Source: Psychroserpens luteus
GTDB taxonomy: Bacteria > Bacteroidota > Bacteroidia > Flavobacteriales > Flavobacteriaceae
NCBI RefSeq assembly: GCF_015319355.1
Contig: NZ_JADILU010000001.1
Coordinates: 248,001-312,000 of the forward strand
Direction of reading: 5' to 3'
DNA: 64,000 nt
Both the position numbers and the translations under genes were made by a program. Positions 10,279 through 19,074 of this stretch are shown here, piece after piece (position 1 is the stretch's first letter; each line of letters starts with the position of its first letter). The notes beneath the pieces were generated by a model. That model saw nothing but the letters and a program-made list of their open reading frames with translations, did not search any database and was not told where the DNA came from.

Positions 10279-11766
10279 ATGAAACAGTCGGTATTAGTAC
10301 TTTTATTAATGGTCTTATTTTCTTGCAACTCCAAAAAAGAAAATAAGGAGATAGTTAAAACTCAAGAAAAACCAAATATTCTATTAATTGTCGTTGACGA
10401 TCAAGGATATAATGATTTTTCTCCATTTGAAAGTCATGATAAAACGATTTCTACACCAAATATTACAAGGCTTGGTCAAGCAGGAACTGTTTATACGCAA
10501 GCTTATGTAACTGCTCCTGTTTGTAGTCCGTCACGAGCAGGAATCATCACTGGTAAAAATCAATTTAGATGGGATAAACCAGCAAGTTGGGGACCAGGAT
10601 TACCAAATGATGTTAAAACCATTGCAGAATATTTAAAAGAAGCAGGTTACCAAACCGCGAGAATAGGAAAGAATGATTTAGGTCGAAATTTTCATAAAAA
10701 TGATGTTAGAGAATATCCATTAAACCATGGTTACGATGAGTTTTTAGGGTTTTCTGCACATGCACATGATTATTGGTTGAATTCTCAAAGTATTAAAGAT
10801 CGCACTCCAGATCCTTTTGGAACAAGTGCTTTGCTTGGACCATTGATGCATAATATGGGAGAAAAAAGTTACGAAGAAGGTTATCTAACAGATATTTTTA
10901 CAGACGAGTCTATAGAATTTTTAAAGCGTAAACGTGATAAGCCTTTCTTTTTAACCTTGTCTTATAATGCAGTTCATCATCTAATTCATGAAGTTCCAAA
11001 AAAGTATTTAGATAAGTATAACGTTAAAGAAATCCCGAATTACGAGCCAGATAGTTTAGTCGCTTACGGGAAACATGATGCAGGATCTTACTCTGCTTAT
11101 TATGATAAATATTCTAGAGTTGGAGCTATAAATACAGACGATTTACGAAAGTACTATTTAGCAAATCTTAACTGCCTTGATGATAATATTGGTCGTGTTC
11201 TAGATGCTATAAAAGAACAAAAATTAGATAAGAATACCTTGATTGTTTTTATATCAGATAATGGAGGCTCTCCATTAACAGGTTCTAACAATGCACCATT
11301 AACAGGAGGAAAATATTCACTTTGGGAAGGTGGAATTAGAGTGCCAATGGCTGTGAGTTGGCCAGGAATTGTAGAAGCTGGTAAAGTGGAAACCAAATAT
11401 GTGTCTGCTACAGATATTTTACCAACGCTTGCAAAAGCAGGAGGTGCAACAATTACAGATACAAATATTGACGGAATCAATTTGTTTGGAGATGCTAAAG
11501 AAGACAGGTTATTAGTTTGGAAATGGCAAAAAACTTGGGCAGCACGTAAAGGCAAATGGAAAGTGACTAACGCTAATGAAAACCACTGGAAAAGTGAACC
11601 ATCTGCTCAATACATTGCGCCAATTAGAGACGATTTAACTATTAAATTATTTGATGTAGAAAATGATCCAGGAGAACGCAACGATGTATCTGCAGCGCAT
11701 CCTGAGATTGTAAAAGAATTAGAAACTGCTTATAATGCTTGGTGTGAAGCTAATATTATAAAGTAG
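10279..11766 (+). CDS. Sulfatase (formylglycine-dependent, type I), lipoprotein
   Basis: 495 residues with a lipoprotein signal (lipobox VLFSC, Cys16), so it is probably anchored facing the periplasm or cell surface. The metal-binding aspartates VVDDQGYND are at residues 38-46. The formylglycine motif C-S-P-S-R starts at Cys82 and is intact, so a maturing enzyme is needed. Later motifs are GKNDLGRNFH, FISDNGGSPLTG, GGIRVPMAVSWPG and a C-terminal FDVENDPGERNDV. It starts 23 bases after the repressor gene and may be co-transcribed with it. The substrate cannot be told. The last 11 bases overlap the convergent gene. Confidence 0.93.
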   Translation: MKQSVLVLLLMVLFSCNSKKENKEIVKTQEKPNILLIVVDDQGYNDFSPFESHDKTISTPNITRLGQAGTVYTQAYVTAPVCSPSRAGIITGKNQFRWDKPASWGPGLPNDVKTIAEYLKEAGYQTARIGKNDLGRNFHKNDVREYPLNHGYDEFLGFSAHAHDYWLNSQSIKDRTPDPFGTSALLGPLMHNMGEKSYEEGYLTDIFTDESIEFLKRKRDKPFFLTLSYNAVHHLIHEVPKKYLDKYNVKEIPNYEPDSLVAYGKHDAGSYSAYYDKYSRVGAINTDDLRKYYLANLNCLDDNIGRVLDAIKEQKLDKNTLIVFISDNGGSPLTGSNNAPLTGGKYSLWEGGIRVPMAVSWPGIVEAGKVETKYVSATDILPTLAKAGGATITDTNIDGINLFGDAKEDRLLVWKWQKTWAARKGKWKVTNANENHWKSEPSAQYIAPIRDDLTIKLFDVENDPGERNDVSAAHPEIVKELETAYNAWCEANIIK

Positions 11767-12181
11767 AAGACTGAAATAGTTTAAGTCGTTGTGCAATAAA
11801 TACATCCGTTTTATAAAAAACAATAAAGTTTGCAATGACGCGATCTGTTTTATCTCTTGGTGATTTACTATTAAATCGAGCCTTAGAATTATTAAAATCG
11901 AGTGTGTATTTTGAATCTAGATCTGAGGCTTCCGTAGAAAAAGTGATGACCTTTTTTTCTTTAGTCCATGTGCCTTTTCCGTAATAATTAGTCTTGTTTC
12001 CAATGACATCATGATTTTTATCATAACCATGAAACTCAAAGGTGCCATCGTTATTTAAGGTAAGCGTTCTTATTGAACTATGCTCTTCAGAATCTGATTT
12101 TATTTGATACACTCCAGCAGCGTTTTGTGCGTTCATTGAAAGTGAACTCAATACTACAATAAAAGTTAATAGGTATTTCAT
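11756..12181 (-). CDS. Secreted protein of unknown function (lipocalin-like fold possible)
   Basis: 141 residues with a clear signal peptide (cleavage near MNAQ at about 18-20). The rest is beta-rich: alternating threonine- and aspartate-rich strands such as RTLTLNNDGTFEFHGYD and a YYGKGTWTKEKKVITFS segment, a pattern seen in small lipocalin-like or NlpE-like barrels. I do not recognise a family. Its 3' end overlaps the convergent sulfatase gene by 11 bases. It appears monocistronic. Confidence 0.7.
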   Translation of the reverse strand: MKYLLTFIVVLSSLSMNAQNAAGVYQIKSDSEEHSSIRTLTLNNDGTFEFHGYDKNHDVIGNKTNYYGKGTWTKEKKVITFSTEASDLDSKYTLDFNNSKARFNSKSPRDKTDRVIANFIVFYKTDVFIAQRLKLFQSSTL

Positions 12182-12202
12182 AATTTGATTTTAATACAAG
12201 TA

Positions 12203-12288
12203 AGATTCTTCAGTCGTGCCTACTTCTGAATGACATTCGACTTTGTATTGAAAATATATAATGTCATTCAGAGTGAAACTAAGAATCT
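12203..12288. repeat. Palindromic REP-like intergenic element
   Basis: Nested inverted repeats: AGATTCTT (12203-12210) with AAGAATCT (12281-12288), and CTGAATGACAT (12226-12236) with ATGTCATTCAG (12261-12271). The whole could fold into one long imperfect hairpin. Elements of this look (AGATTCTT...GAATGACAT) recur between genes in flavobacteria. Only one copy is seen here. Confidence 0.6.
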
Positions 12289-12297
12289 CATTTAAAG

Positions 12298-14454
12298 TTA
12301 CGATTTAATATTTTCTATAGCCTTTTTTAGTTGCTCAATAGTTACCTCCTTAAAGTCAAAATCTATTTGCGGATTTGATTTAGTTTTGGTTTCTACCATG
12401 TCATAATAGAGTTTACCATCTTTACGTTTAATCGCAACCAAAACAACATCTTCATTTGCTCCAACGGTTTGAAAATCATAAACATCATTCGTGTACCAAC
12501 TTGGAAGTGCTGAGTTCAACGATTTAAAAACCATATTCACACTTGCGCCTTCTGCATTTTTTATTTTGAGTTTGTATTTAATTCGGGTTGTTCTCCCGTT
12601 GATAAAACGATCACAGTTAATCCAGCCTAAATTTGATGTTCTTAATGCATAATAACCAACGTCTCTCGAAGAAATAGTGTTATCTGCTACATCTCCTAAT
12701 CTTGCTTCAAACGCTTTACCAGTTACCATTTTGCTTCCTGCTTGAAATATTGGTTTAGGTACAAGTTTATAACCTCTAGAACTCGATGGAACTTGAGCTT
12801 TATCCCAGGGTACTCTAATAATGTGTCCACCTCTCGTAATAGAATCATCTTCCAGAATTTTAAATTTACTACCATCCATTTCAATTAACGGTTTTCTTAA
12901 AACGATGGCGCTTTCAATATAGTTTGGTTTTGTTTCTATGTTAATACTTCTAATTAATTTTTGAGTTTTGTACTGTTCCCATTCGTTTATAAATAAAGAA
13001 TCTACAGGGAAATCTTTGTCGTGCATCACTTCTCTAATAAATTCAATGCTGCCACGATTACTAGTGTAAATTGTGTCCATTTCTACAGATTCCGAAGAAA
13101 TAAGAGAGCCAGTTAGAGAAGTGTCACGAACTGTTGTACTTCCAAAGCGTTTACTTAATTCTTCATCTTCCAAAATATCAAAATTAATAGGCAAGGAGTA
13201 AGGCACAATAACAGCTCTACCACGTTGTTTGCCAGGAATCATTTTTGGTAATAATGCAACAATACGATCTACTTCTTCACTCAATCTTGGATGTGACGCT
13301 CTAGATTGTATGAAAATGATATTTCCTTCAGTATCAATTTTAAAAATAGAGTTAATGCGTTGTCTTCCTGTTAAGCCTAAACCAAGACCAACATCAGTAT
13401 TAAATTTCTTCCTTATAAATTTGGAAATCGCATCACTTGTACACTTTTTTATAGCTTCATTACTGACTTCATCTTCACATCCTGGAAAAATTGGAACTTC
13501 CTCCACAACGCTAAAAGGCACTTCTACGAGTTCTTCTATATGTTCTTCGGAAATATCTAAATTTTCTAATACATCATCTGTTTGAAGTTTCCAGTTGATA
13601 TTCTCATCTTTCCATTCTCCTGAGAATAATTGCATTCCAGTTTTCTTGTTTTTCGTCGGAAATGAGATGTCAATAGACTTATCGTCTTTTAATTCTAATT
13701 TTATATCACCTTGTGTTGCTTCAATGTATAACATGCCTCCAGTTTCTAGTTGTCTGTCATTAGATACTGTGGAAAGATTTGCTAATAAGATGTCTGAGAG
13801 TTTATAATATTCAGTCACTTTTATATCTACTTTGCCAGTGACCGTTTTTCCTGTTTTTGGATTGATAAATGAGCCTTTTGTGATTTTTAAAACCGTACCT
13901 TCTTTACAAGTAATTGTAGTATCTTTTTGAGTATTGAAACTAATGGTTTGAGGATGTTTTTTTATCTCTAAATCTGTACTTGAAGTGCCTCCAAATTTTT
14001 CATAGATTGTTGTAGTGGTATACCTAATTTCGTGCTCAGACTTTGTTTCTATCTCATTGACTTTTGTAGAATCTACAAACGTTTTGCTGCTTATTTTTTT
14101 ATTAGATGTAGAATCAATAATTATTGTATTTAAAGAGTCAGAGTTTGGAGTTGGCTCCATTTTCGAAGTATTAAAAACCAAAGTGTATAACATCACTAGT
14201 ACTCCAATAACTAGGATTGAAATTCCTGAAATTTTTATCCATTTCTCTGTGTGATAAGTACGTTTTGCTTTTTGGATATCGTATTTAATTTCTATGCGTT
14301 CTATACCATTTACAAACACAATATGCTCTTGATAAATGGTATTAAATGCTGTGTCATTTTGAAGTTTAGTTTCAAAATCTACTCGAGCTTCTTTTGAGAG
14401 TAAATTGTTGAGGTAATCATTTATGAGTTCTATATATTGAGTGTAAGTTTCCAT
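12298..14454 (-). CDS. Membrane anti-sigma-like protein with TonB-C-like domain
   Basis: The ATG at 14454 (product starting METYTQYIEL) is preferred to the longer frame at 14523, which would run into the sigma gene. The N-terminal about 70 residues look like an anti-sigma cytoplasmic domain (YLNNLLSKEARVDFETKL). One membrane helix follows at about 73-94, then a large external part. Within this a segment from about 310 to 425 resembles the TonB C-terminal domain: PIFPGCEDE, then RINSIFKIDTEGNI, RASHPRLSEEVDRI, and PGKQRGRAVIVPYSLPI. Placed 11 bases after an ECF sigma gene, it is likely the sigma partner. The function of the TonB-like part is unknown. Confidence 0.75.
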   Translation of the reverse strand: METYTQYIELINDYLNNLLSKEARVDFETKLQNDTAFNTIYQEHIVFVNGIERIEIKYDIQKAKRTYHTEKWIKISGISILVIGVLVMLYTLVFNTSKMEPTPNSDSLNTIIIDSTSNKKISSKTFVDSTKVNEIETKSEHEIRYTTTTIYEKFGGTSSTDLEIKKHPQTISFNTQKDTTITCKEGTVLKITKGSFINPKTGKTVTGKVDIKVTEYYKLSDILLANLSTVSNDRQLETGGMLYIEATQGDIKLELKDDKSIDISFPTKNKKTGMQLFSGEWKDENINWKLQTDDVLENLDISEEHIEELVEVPFSVVEEVPIFPGCEDEVSNEAIKKCTSDAISKFIRKKFNTDVGLGLGLTGRQRINSIFKIDTEGNIIFIQSRASHPRLSEEVDRIVALLPKMIPGKQRGRAVIVPYSLPINFDILEDEELSKRFGSTTVRDTSLTGSLISSESVEMDTIYTSNRGSIEFIREVMHDKDFPVDSLFINEWEQYKTQKLIRSINIETKPNYIESAIVLRKPLIEMDGSKFKILEDDSITRGGHIIRVPWDKAQVPSSSRGYKLVPKPIFQAGSKMVTGKAFEARLGDVADNTISSRDVGYYALRTSNLGWINCDRFINGRTTRIKYKLKIKNAEGASVNMVFKSLNSALPSWYTNDVYDFQTVGANEDVVLVAIKRKDGKLYYDMVETKTKSNPQIDFDFKEVTIEQLKKAIENIKS

Positions 14455-14465
14455 GCTTTTCGTTT

Positions 14466-15008
14466 TTAAGATTGAACCGATTTTAATTTGGTTTGATAGA
14501 TGTCTTTTGCTTTTTGTAAGCACTTGTACTTCTGGTTTTTTGCAATTTTTGAAGATTTAAATTGCATGACTTTGGCAATGTCTTTAAATGACATGGCTTG
14601 GTGATAAAACAGTTGTAAGAGTTGTTGACATCGTTTCCCTATTTCTAGAAAAGCATGTTCGGCAAGTTGGTAATTTTTTTCCTCAATAACCTCTTGAAAA
14701 ACTTGAACTTCTTGCGTATTAAGTTCTTGTAATTGTTGTTTAGTATGACTTTTTTGAAGATCTGACCACACAAATCGCGATACCGAATATAGATAGGTAT
14801 AAAACGAAGAGGTTAATTTAAAGTTTGAAGTTTCGAGATTTCGGTTTAAAATAATAAGTGCTTCTTGAAACACATCACTTGCATCATCTTTACTGCCTCC
14901 TTTTGAGAGTACGAGTTTCTCAATTCTGGGATACAGATGATAGAGTTTTTTAAACGCTTTCTCGCGTTGACCGTTTTTAAAAAGTACTAAAATGTCTTGA
15001 TCACTCAT
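14466..15008 (-). CDS. ECF-type RNA polymerase sigma factor
   Basis: 180 residues. Region 2 is recognisable from LYHLYPRIEKLVLSKGGSKDDASDVFQEALIILNRN in outline, with the DASDVFQEA motif. Region 4 is near the C-terminus (LLQLFYHQAMSFKDIAKVMQF), with an HTH that recognises the -35-like element. Family length is typical. It is the first gene of a two-gene unit with the anti-sigma-like membrane protein. The signal it answers to is unknown. Confidence 0.88.
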   Translation of the reverse strand: MSDQDILVLFKNGQREKAFKKLYHLYPRIEKLVLSKGGSKDDASDVFQEALIILNRNLETSNFKLTSSFYTYLYSVSRFVWSDLQKSHTKQQLQELNTQEVQVFQEVIEEKNYQLAEHAFLEIGKRCQQLLQLFYHQAMSFKDIAKVMQFKSSKIAKNQKYKCLQKAKDIYQTKLKSVQS

Positions 15009-15140
15009 ACACTGTTTTACTTATTAATGGTCAAAAGTTGAAAAGGTCTCTTGATTTTTTTATAAAATTGTGCAATTATAATACCAAATTAGAATTGAAA
15101 GGTTTAATCATAATTACGACTATAGATTTTATTAAATATC

Positions 15141-15290
15141 ATGGACATACTCAATTACATCACAGGACAAGGCGGAATAATGATTCTTGGTCTCATCGTA
15201 GTCACTGTTTTTATCTACAGAAAATATAAAGAAAAACGCTATTTTAAGGATATTGAAAAGCGAATAAATAAGAGAGATAACAATCGTTAA
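15141..15290 (+). CDS. Small single-pass membrane protein (49 aa)
   Basis: A 49-codon frame starting at the ATG at 15141 encodes a short N-terminus, one hydrophobic helix (GGIMILGLIVVTVFIYR, about 11-27) and a very basic, charged tail (KYKEKRYFKDIEKRINKRD). It ends 3 bases before the stop of the convergent TerB-DnaJ gene. Its compactness, its TM-plus-basic-tail design and the clean start support a real gene. I do not recognise a family. Confidence 0.55.
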   Translation: MDILNYITGQGGIMILGLIVVTVFIYRKYKEKRYFKDIEKRINKRDNNR

Positions 15291-15293
15291 AGA

Positions 15294-16082
15294 CTAGAAT
15301 CTACGCTCTTTTTGCAATTGCTCGTAAGCGTTTTGTACTTGTCTGAATTTTTCTTCTGCACCTTTTTGATGTTCTTTACCTAAGTGAATCACTTTATCTG
15401 GATGATATTTTTTAGCCATTTTTCGGTAGGCTTTTTTAACTTCATCATCTGTTGCCTCTTTAGTGATTTCTAAAATTTTATAAGCATTATCAGTACTATT
15501 ATAAAACATGGCTTTTATGCTTCCGTAGTCACGAGAACTAATTCCTAAATAACCAGAAATCATATAAATCTGAGACACTTCGTCATCAGTAACCATTCCA
15601 TCTGCTTTTGCTATTCCGAAGAGAAAATGAAGCAACTGCAAACGAGAGGAGTGATCCATCATTTCACGTATTTGTAAACATACTTTTCTAGTTGGTATTT
15701 GTTGTTTACTTATGTTTTTGAAGAGTTTAAAAGCTTGATTAGCTCTGTCTTTTCCATACATGCTCACAAATTGATTGCGCACAAAATCTAACTCGCTTTG
15801 TTCTTGTTTTCCATCTGCTTTAATCACAACAGAAGCTAAGATTAGAAGGCTCACTTCAAAATCTCCAGAGTGTGTTTGTGGTCGTCGTGTACGTGTTTGT
15901 GTTCTAGAACGAGAAGTTGTTTGCCTTCTGCGATTTTGTTGCGTGTTTCCGTCGCCTAATAAAAAACCTCCACCTTGAGTAGAACTATCAATTAAACTTC
16001 CAATAGCAAGACCAATGATAGCTCCAATTGGTCCACCAAATGACCAACCTAAAGCACCTCCTATCCATTTTGCAAAACTCAT
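15294..16082 (-). CDS. TerB-DnaJ co-chaperone-like protein (DjlA-like)
   Basis: 262 residues. The N-terminus is a glycine-zipper membrane-active segment ([21 protein letters not shown]). A basic linker follows ([17 protein letters not shown]). Next is a TerB-like helical domain (about 75-185, [15 protein letters not shown] and [15 protein letters not shown]). The C-terminal J-domain (about 200-262) has the essential HPD tripeptide (KKYHPDK). This order matches E. coli DjlA, a membrane-bound DnaK co-chaperone, though the N-terminal segment differs. No obvious operon partner. Confidence 0.88.
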   Translation of the reverse strand: MSFAKWIGGALGWSFGGPIGAIIGLAIGSLIDSSTQGGGFLLGDGNTQQNRRRQTTSRSRTQTRTRRPQTHSGDFEVSLLILASVVIKADGKQEQSELDFVRNQFVSMYGKDRANQAFKLFKNISKQQIPTRKVCLQIREMMDHSSRLQLLHFLFGIAKADGMVTDDEVSQIYMISGYLGISSRDYGSIKAMFYNSTDNAYKILEITKEATDDEVKKAYRKMAKKYHPDKVIHLGKEHQKGAEEKFRQVQNAYEQLQKERRF

Positions 16083-16208
16083 GTATGTGATTTATTTATT
16101 GTGAATTTCAAATATACTATTTGTTAGTAGACTATTTTTTGATTTTGTTACTTATCCACGCAACCTTTTAGGATTTTGGTATCTTTAATATATAAAATCA
16201 ATCGTATT

Positions 16209-16616
16209 ATGAAAAAGTGTATTTATGTATTACTCGTTACCTTTTTTGTTCTAGCATGTAATAATGATGATGATAGATCTTCAAATAATGAGCCTACTTT
16301 AAGTGGTTCCTGGTCAGTAATTAACGTTATAGGTGGCTTAGCTGGTATTGATGATAACTATGAGGAAGGCGTTATTGTTTGGAATTTTGATGAACAAACT
16401 CAAGAGTTGACTGTGACTAATAACAATGTTGAATCAGTGATTTATGATGGTTTGGCAAGTGGAATTTATAGTTATGAAATTTTGATTGAAGATGAAAATA
16501 CGTCGTTAATAATTGATGACATTATCTATAATCTTTCAATTTTAACCGAAACTAGTCTTGTGCTAGATGAAGGTGCTTTTACGAGTGACGGATTTCAATT
16601 AACTTTTAGTAGATAA
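16209..16616 (+). CDS. Small lipoprotein, lipocalin-like
   Basis: The ATG at 16209 (MKKCIYVLLV) is chosen over an upstream start because it begins a perfect lipoprotein signal (FFVLACNNDDD, lipid cysteine near residue 17). The mature part of about 118 residues has the look of the lipocalin-like repeats common in Flavobacteriaceae: SGSWSVINVIGG, VIVWNFDEQTQELTV, SYEILIEDENTSL, SLVLDEG. Ligand and role unknown. It stands alone. Confidence 0.75.
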   Translation: MKKCIYVLLVTFFVLACNNDDDRSSNNEPTLSGSWSVINVIGGLAGIDDNYEEGVIVWNFDEQTQELTVTNNNVESVIYDGLASGIYSYEILIEDENTSLIIDDIIYNLSILTETSLVLDEGAFTSDGFQLTFSR

Positions 16617-16713
16617 TTATTATTCTTTCTTCGGAAATATCTCACTATAGAAAATTCATATCTAACCATTCATACTGCTAACTGAATACTGTATACAGAC
16701 TACTTATTTTACG

Positions 16714-16721
16714 TATCTTTG
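16714..16721 (+). promoter_or_regulatory. -7 box of the bacilliredoxin promoter
   Basis: TATCTTTG matches TAnnTTTG and lies 33 bases before the ATG at 16755, leaving a short leader. No good -33 TTG was found. Confidence 0.5.
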
Positions 16722-16754
16722 CATTTCAGAATAATAATCTAAAAATTAAAATAT

Positions 16755-17165
16755 ATGTATCCAGCAGAATTAGTAAAACCCATGCGTGAGGATTTAACCA
16801 AAGTTGGTTTTGAAGAATTACATACAGCAGATGCTGTAGAAGTTGCTTTAGCAAAAGAAGGTACGACGTTAGTTGTTGTAAATTCGGTTTGTGGTTGTGC
16901 AGCTGCCAATGCTCGCCCAGGAGCAAGACAAAGCTTACAAAACGCAAAACGTCCAGATAACATTGTTACAGTATTTGCAGGAGTTGATAAAGAAGCAGTA
17001 GATGCTGCTAGAGGTCATATGGTACCTTTTCCACCAAGCTCACCAAGTATGGCTTTGTTTAAAGATGGAGAATTAGTACACATGTTAGAGCGTCATCATA
17101 TTGAAGGTCGTCCAGCAGAGTTAATTGCTGAAAACCTTATGGATGCTTATAATGAGCATTGCTAG
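16755..17165 (+). CDS. BrxA/BrxB-family bacilliredoxin
   Basis: 136 residues, the full family length (DUF1094/YphP). The C-G-C redox motif lies in VVNSVCGCAAANARPG. Other family blocks are PMREDLTKVGFEEL at the N-terminus, VFAGVDKEAVDAAR in the middle and MLERHHIEGRPAE at the end. Bacilliredoxins remove thiol adducts from proteins in bacillithiol-using bacteria and are widespread in Bacteroidota. Monocistronic, with a -7 box in front and a strong terminator behind. Confidence 0.93.
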   Translation: MYPAELVKPMREDLTKVGFEELHTADAVEVALAKEGTTLVVVNSVCGCAAANARPGARQSLQNAKRPDNIVTVFAGVDKEAVDAARGHMVPFPPSSPSMALFKDGELVHMLERHHIEGRPAELIAENLMDAYNEHC

Positions 17166-17200
17166 AAAAATCTTCACTTTGTTCATAAAGACAAATAAGT

Positions 17201-17234
17201 AAAAAAACCACTATTTTTTAATCGTGGTTTTTTT
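17201..17234 (+). terminator. Rho-independent terminator after bacilliredoxin gene
   Basis: A-run plus ACCAC (17201-17211) pairs with GTGGT plus T-run (17224-17234). The perfect 11-base arms leave a 12-base loop. Confidence 0.85.
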
Positions 17235-17266
17235 GTGTTTTGTATTCATTCGGCTAATTTTACCAC

Positions 17267-18007
17267 ATGAGAAAAATTTTGGCATATCCATTATCGGTTT
17301 TATACTACATTGTCTTTGGGATGACCTTGGTGTTTTTTCACCCAATTCAATGGTTTTGTTTTAATGTTTTTGGTTATCAGGCATTTAAAAAAACCGTTGA
17401 TGCTTTGCAATTTTGTATAATGAGATGTTTAAACCTCTTAGGAACTCGTATTAGTTGGGATAATCCTTATGAGATTTCTACAGACAAACCCTTACTCATT
17501 GTTTCTAATCATCAAAGTATGTATGACATTTCTCCAATAATGTGGTATCTGCGAAAACATCATGTCAAGTTTGTCTCTAAACAAGAATTAGGTAAAGGTA
17601 TTCCAAGTGTTTCCTATAATTTGCGTCATGGAGGATCTGTGTTGATAGATCGTAAAAACCCTAGACAGTCATTGCCAGCAATGATAAAGTTTGGTGAATA
17701 TCTGGAAGCTACAAATCGTGCTGGAGTAATCTTCCCAGAAGGAACAAGAAGTAAAGATGGTTATCCCAAACCTTTTAAAACTAGAGGCTTGGAAATACTC
17801 ATGAAGAAAACACCATCTGCTTTGATTGTGCCAATAACAGTTAATAATTCTTGGAAGATGTTGCGTTATGGAAAATTCCCAATGGGAATAGGAAATCATA
17901 TAAAATTTACTGTTCATAAACCCCTAGAAATCGCTAACTTTACAGATAAGCAAGCGTTATTAGCTACTGTTGAAAAAACAATTACAGATGCTATTCGTGT
18001 TAACTAA
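17267..18007 (+). CDS. plsC: 1-acyl-sn-glycerol-3-phosphate acyltransferase
   Basis: 246 residues. The catalytic H-x4-D box is in SNHQSMYDISPI (about 82-93) and the substrate block is FPEGTRSKDG (about 156-165). Hydrophobic N-terminal helix (LSVLYYIVFGMTLVFF) for membrane association. It adds the second acyl chain to lysophosphatidic acid to make phosphatidic acid. The acyl-ACP desaturase gene follows after 17 bases, so both probably serve membrane lipid synthesis. A related LPLAT role is possible but less likely. Confidence 0.9.
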   Translation: MRKILAYPLSVLYYIVFGMTLVFFHPIQWFCFNVFGYQAFKKTVDALQFCIMRCLNLLGTRISWDNPYEISTDKPLLIVSNHQSMYDISPIMWYLRKHHVKFVSKQELGKGIPSVSYNLRHGGSVLIDRKNPRQSLPAMIKFGEYLEATNRAGVIFPEGTRSKDGYPKPFKTRGLEILMKKTPSALIVPITVNNSWKMLRYGKFPMGIGNHIKFTVHKPLEIANFTDKQALLATVEKTITDAIRVN

Positions 18008-18024
18008 CCATTAAACGTATTGAT

Positions 18025-19014
18025 ATGTCTTTAAAAAACATACGATTAGAAGTGATGCAACATCTAGAAAAAGATGTAGATCAACTCATTGAAAAATACT
18101 TAATTCCTATAGAGAAAATTTGGCAACCAACAGATTTTTTACCTAATTCTCAAAGTGATAATTTTTATGAAGAGGTAAGAGAAATTAGAGAGCTTTCTAA
18201 AGAACTCCCTTATGACTTTTGGGTAGTTTTAGTTGGTGATATGATTACAGAAGAAGCTTTACCATCTTACGAATCTTGGTTGATGGATGTTGAAGGTGTT
18301 GATCAAGTGGGACGTAATAGTTGGGGAAAATGGGTTAGACATTGGACAGGTGAAGAGAATCGTCATGGAGATGTGCTCAATAAATATCTATACTTATCTG
18401 GTCGTGTTAATATGAAAGAAATAGAAAAAACCACGCAATATTTAATTGCAGATGGTTTTGATATTGGTACAGATCGAGATCCATATAAAAACTTTGTTTA
18501 CACGAGTTTTCAAGAATTAGCAACTTACATTTCTCACAATCGTGTGGCTAAAATGGCTAAAGAGAAAGGGAATAAGCAATTGGCAAAAATGTGTAAGATT
18601 ATCTCTGGAGATGAGATGAGGCATCATCATGCTTACTCAGAGTTTGTAGAGCGTATTTTTGAGGTGGATCCAAGTCAAATGATGATGGCTTTTCATTATA
18701 TGATGAAGCAAAAAATTGCGATGCCAGCACATTTTCTTAGAGAATCTGGTGATAAAATTGGTACAGCATTTGAGGAGTTTTCAAATACAGCACAACGTAT
18801 TGGTGTCTATACATCTAAAGATTATGTTGATATACTTCAAAAATTAATTGATCGTTGGGATATTGGAAACATAAAAAATCTTAATGATGAAGCTGAAAAA
18901 GCTAGAGACTATTTAATGAAATTACCACCAAGAATGTTACGATTAGCAGATCGTATAAAAATTCCAGAAAACTCATATCAATTTAAATGGGTAGAGCCTG
19001 CTCGTTTAAAATAA
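18025..19014 (+). CDS. Acyl-ACP desaturase (fatty acid desaturase type 2)
   Basis: 329 residues with the diiron ligands of soluble acyl-ACP desaturases: an EENRHGD motif (about 111-117) and a DEMRHH motif (about 193-198), each of the E/D-E-x-x-H kind, plus the upstream glutamate in GDMITEEALPSYE. It introduces a double bond into ACP-bound saturated fatty acids and needs ferredoxin. Pairing with plsC suggests membrane-fluidity control. The hairpin after it probably ends the two-gene transcript. Confidence 0.93.
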   Translation: MSLKNIRLEVMQHLEKDVDQLIEKYLIPIEKIWQPTDFLPNSQSDNFYEEVREIRELSKELPYDFWVVLVGDMITEEALPSYESWLMDVEGVDQVGRNSWGKWVRHWTGEENRHGDVLNKYLYLSGRVNMKEIEKTTQYLIADGFDIGTDRDPYKNFVYTSFQELATYISHNRVAKMAKEKGNKQLAKMCKIISGDEMRHHHAYSEFVERIFEVDPSQMMMAFHYMMKQKIAMPAHFLRESGDKIGTAFEEFSNTAQRIGVYTSKDYVDILQKLIDRWDIGNIKNLNDEAEKARDYLMKLPPRMLRLADRIKIPENSYQFKWVEPARLK

Positions 19015-19033
19015 TTCAAAATAAAATAGAATT

Positions 19034-19067
19034 AATTCCTTTCAGTTTCTGAAGGGAATTTTTATTT
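19034..19067 (+). terminator. Hairpin terminator after desaturase gene
   Basis: AATTCCTTTCAG (19034-19045) pairs with CTGAAGGGAATT (19049-19060) with one G-T wobble, followed by a T-rich run. Confidence 0.7.
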
Positions 19068-19074
19068 TTAAACC

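Noticed and set aside
11154-11555. 133-codon minus-strand ORF in the sulfatase gene
   Set aside because: Antisense to conserved catalytic regions; translation looks random.
14455-14523. Longer start of the anti-sigma-like protein
   Set aside because: The extra 23 residues overlap the sigma gene in another frame and lack family character; ATG at 14454 fits better.
16726-16963. Two minus-strand ORFs over the bacilliredoxin gene
   Set aside because: Shadows of the plus-strand gene, low-complexity translations.
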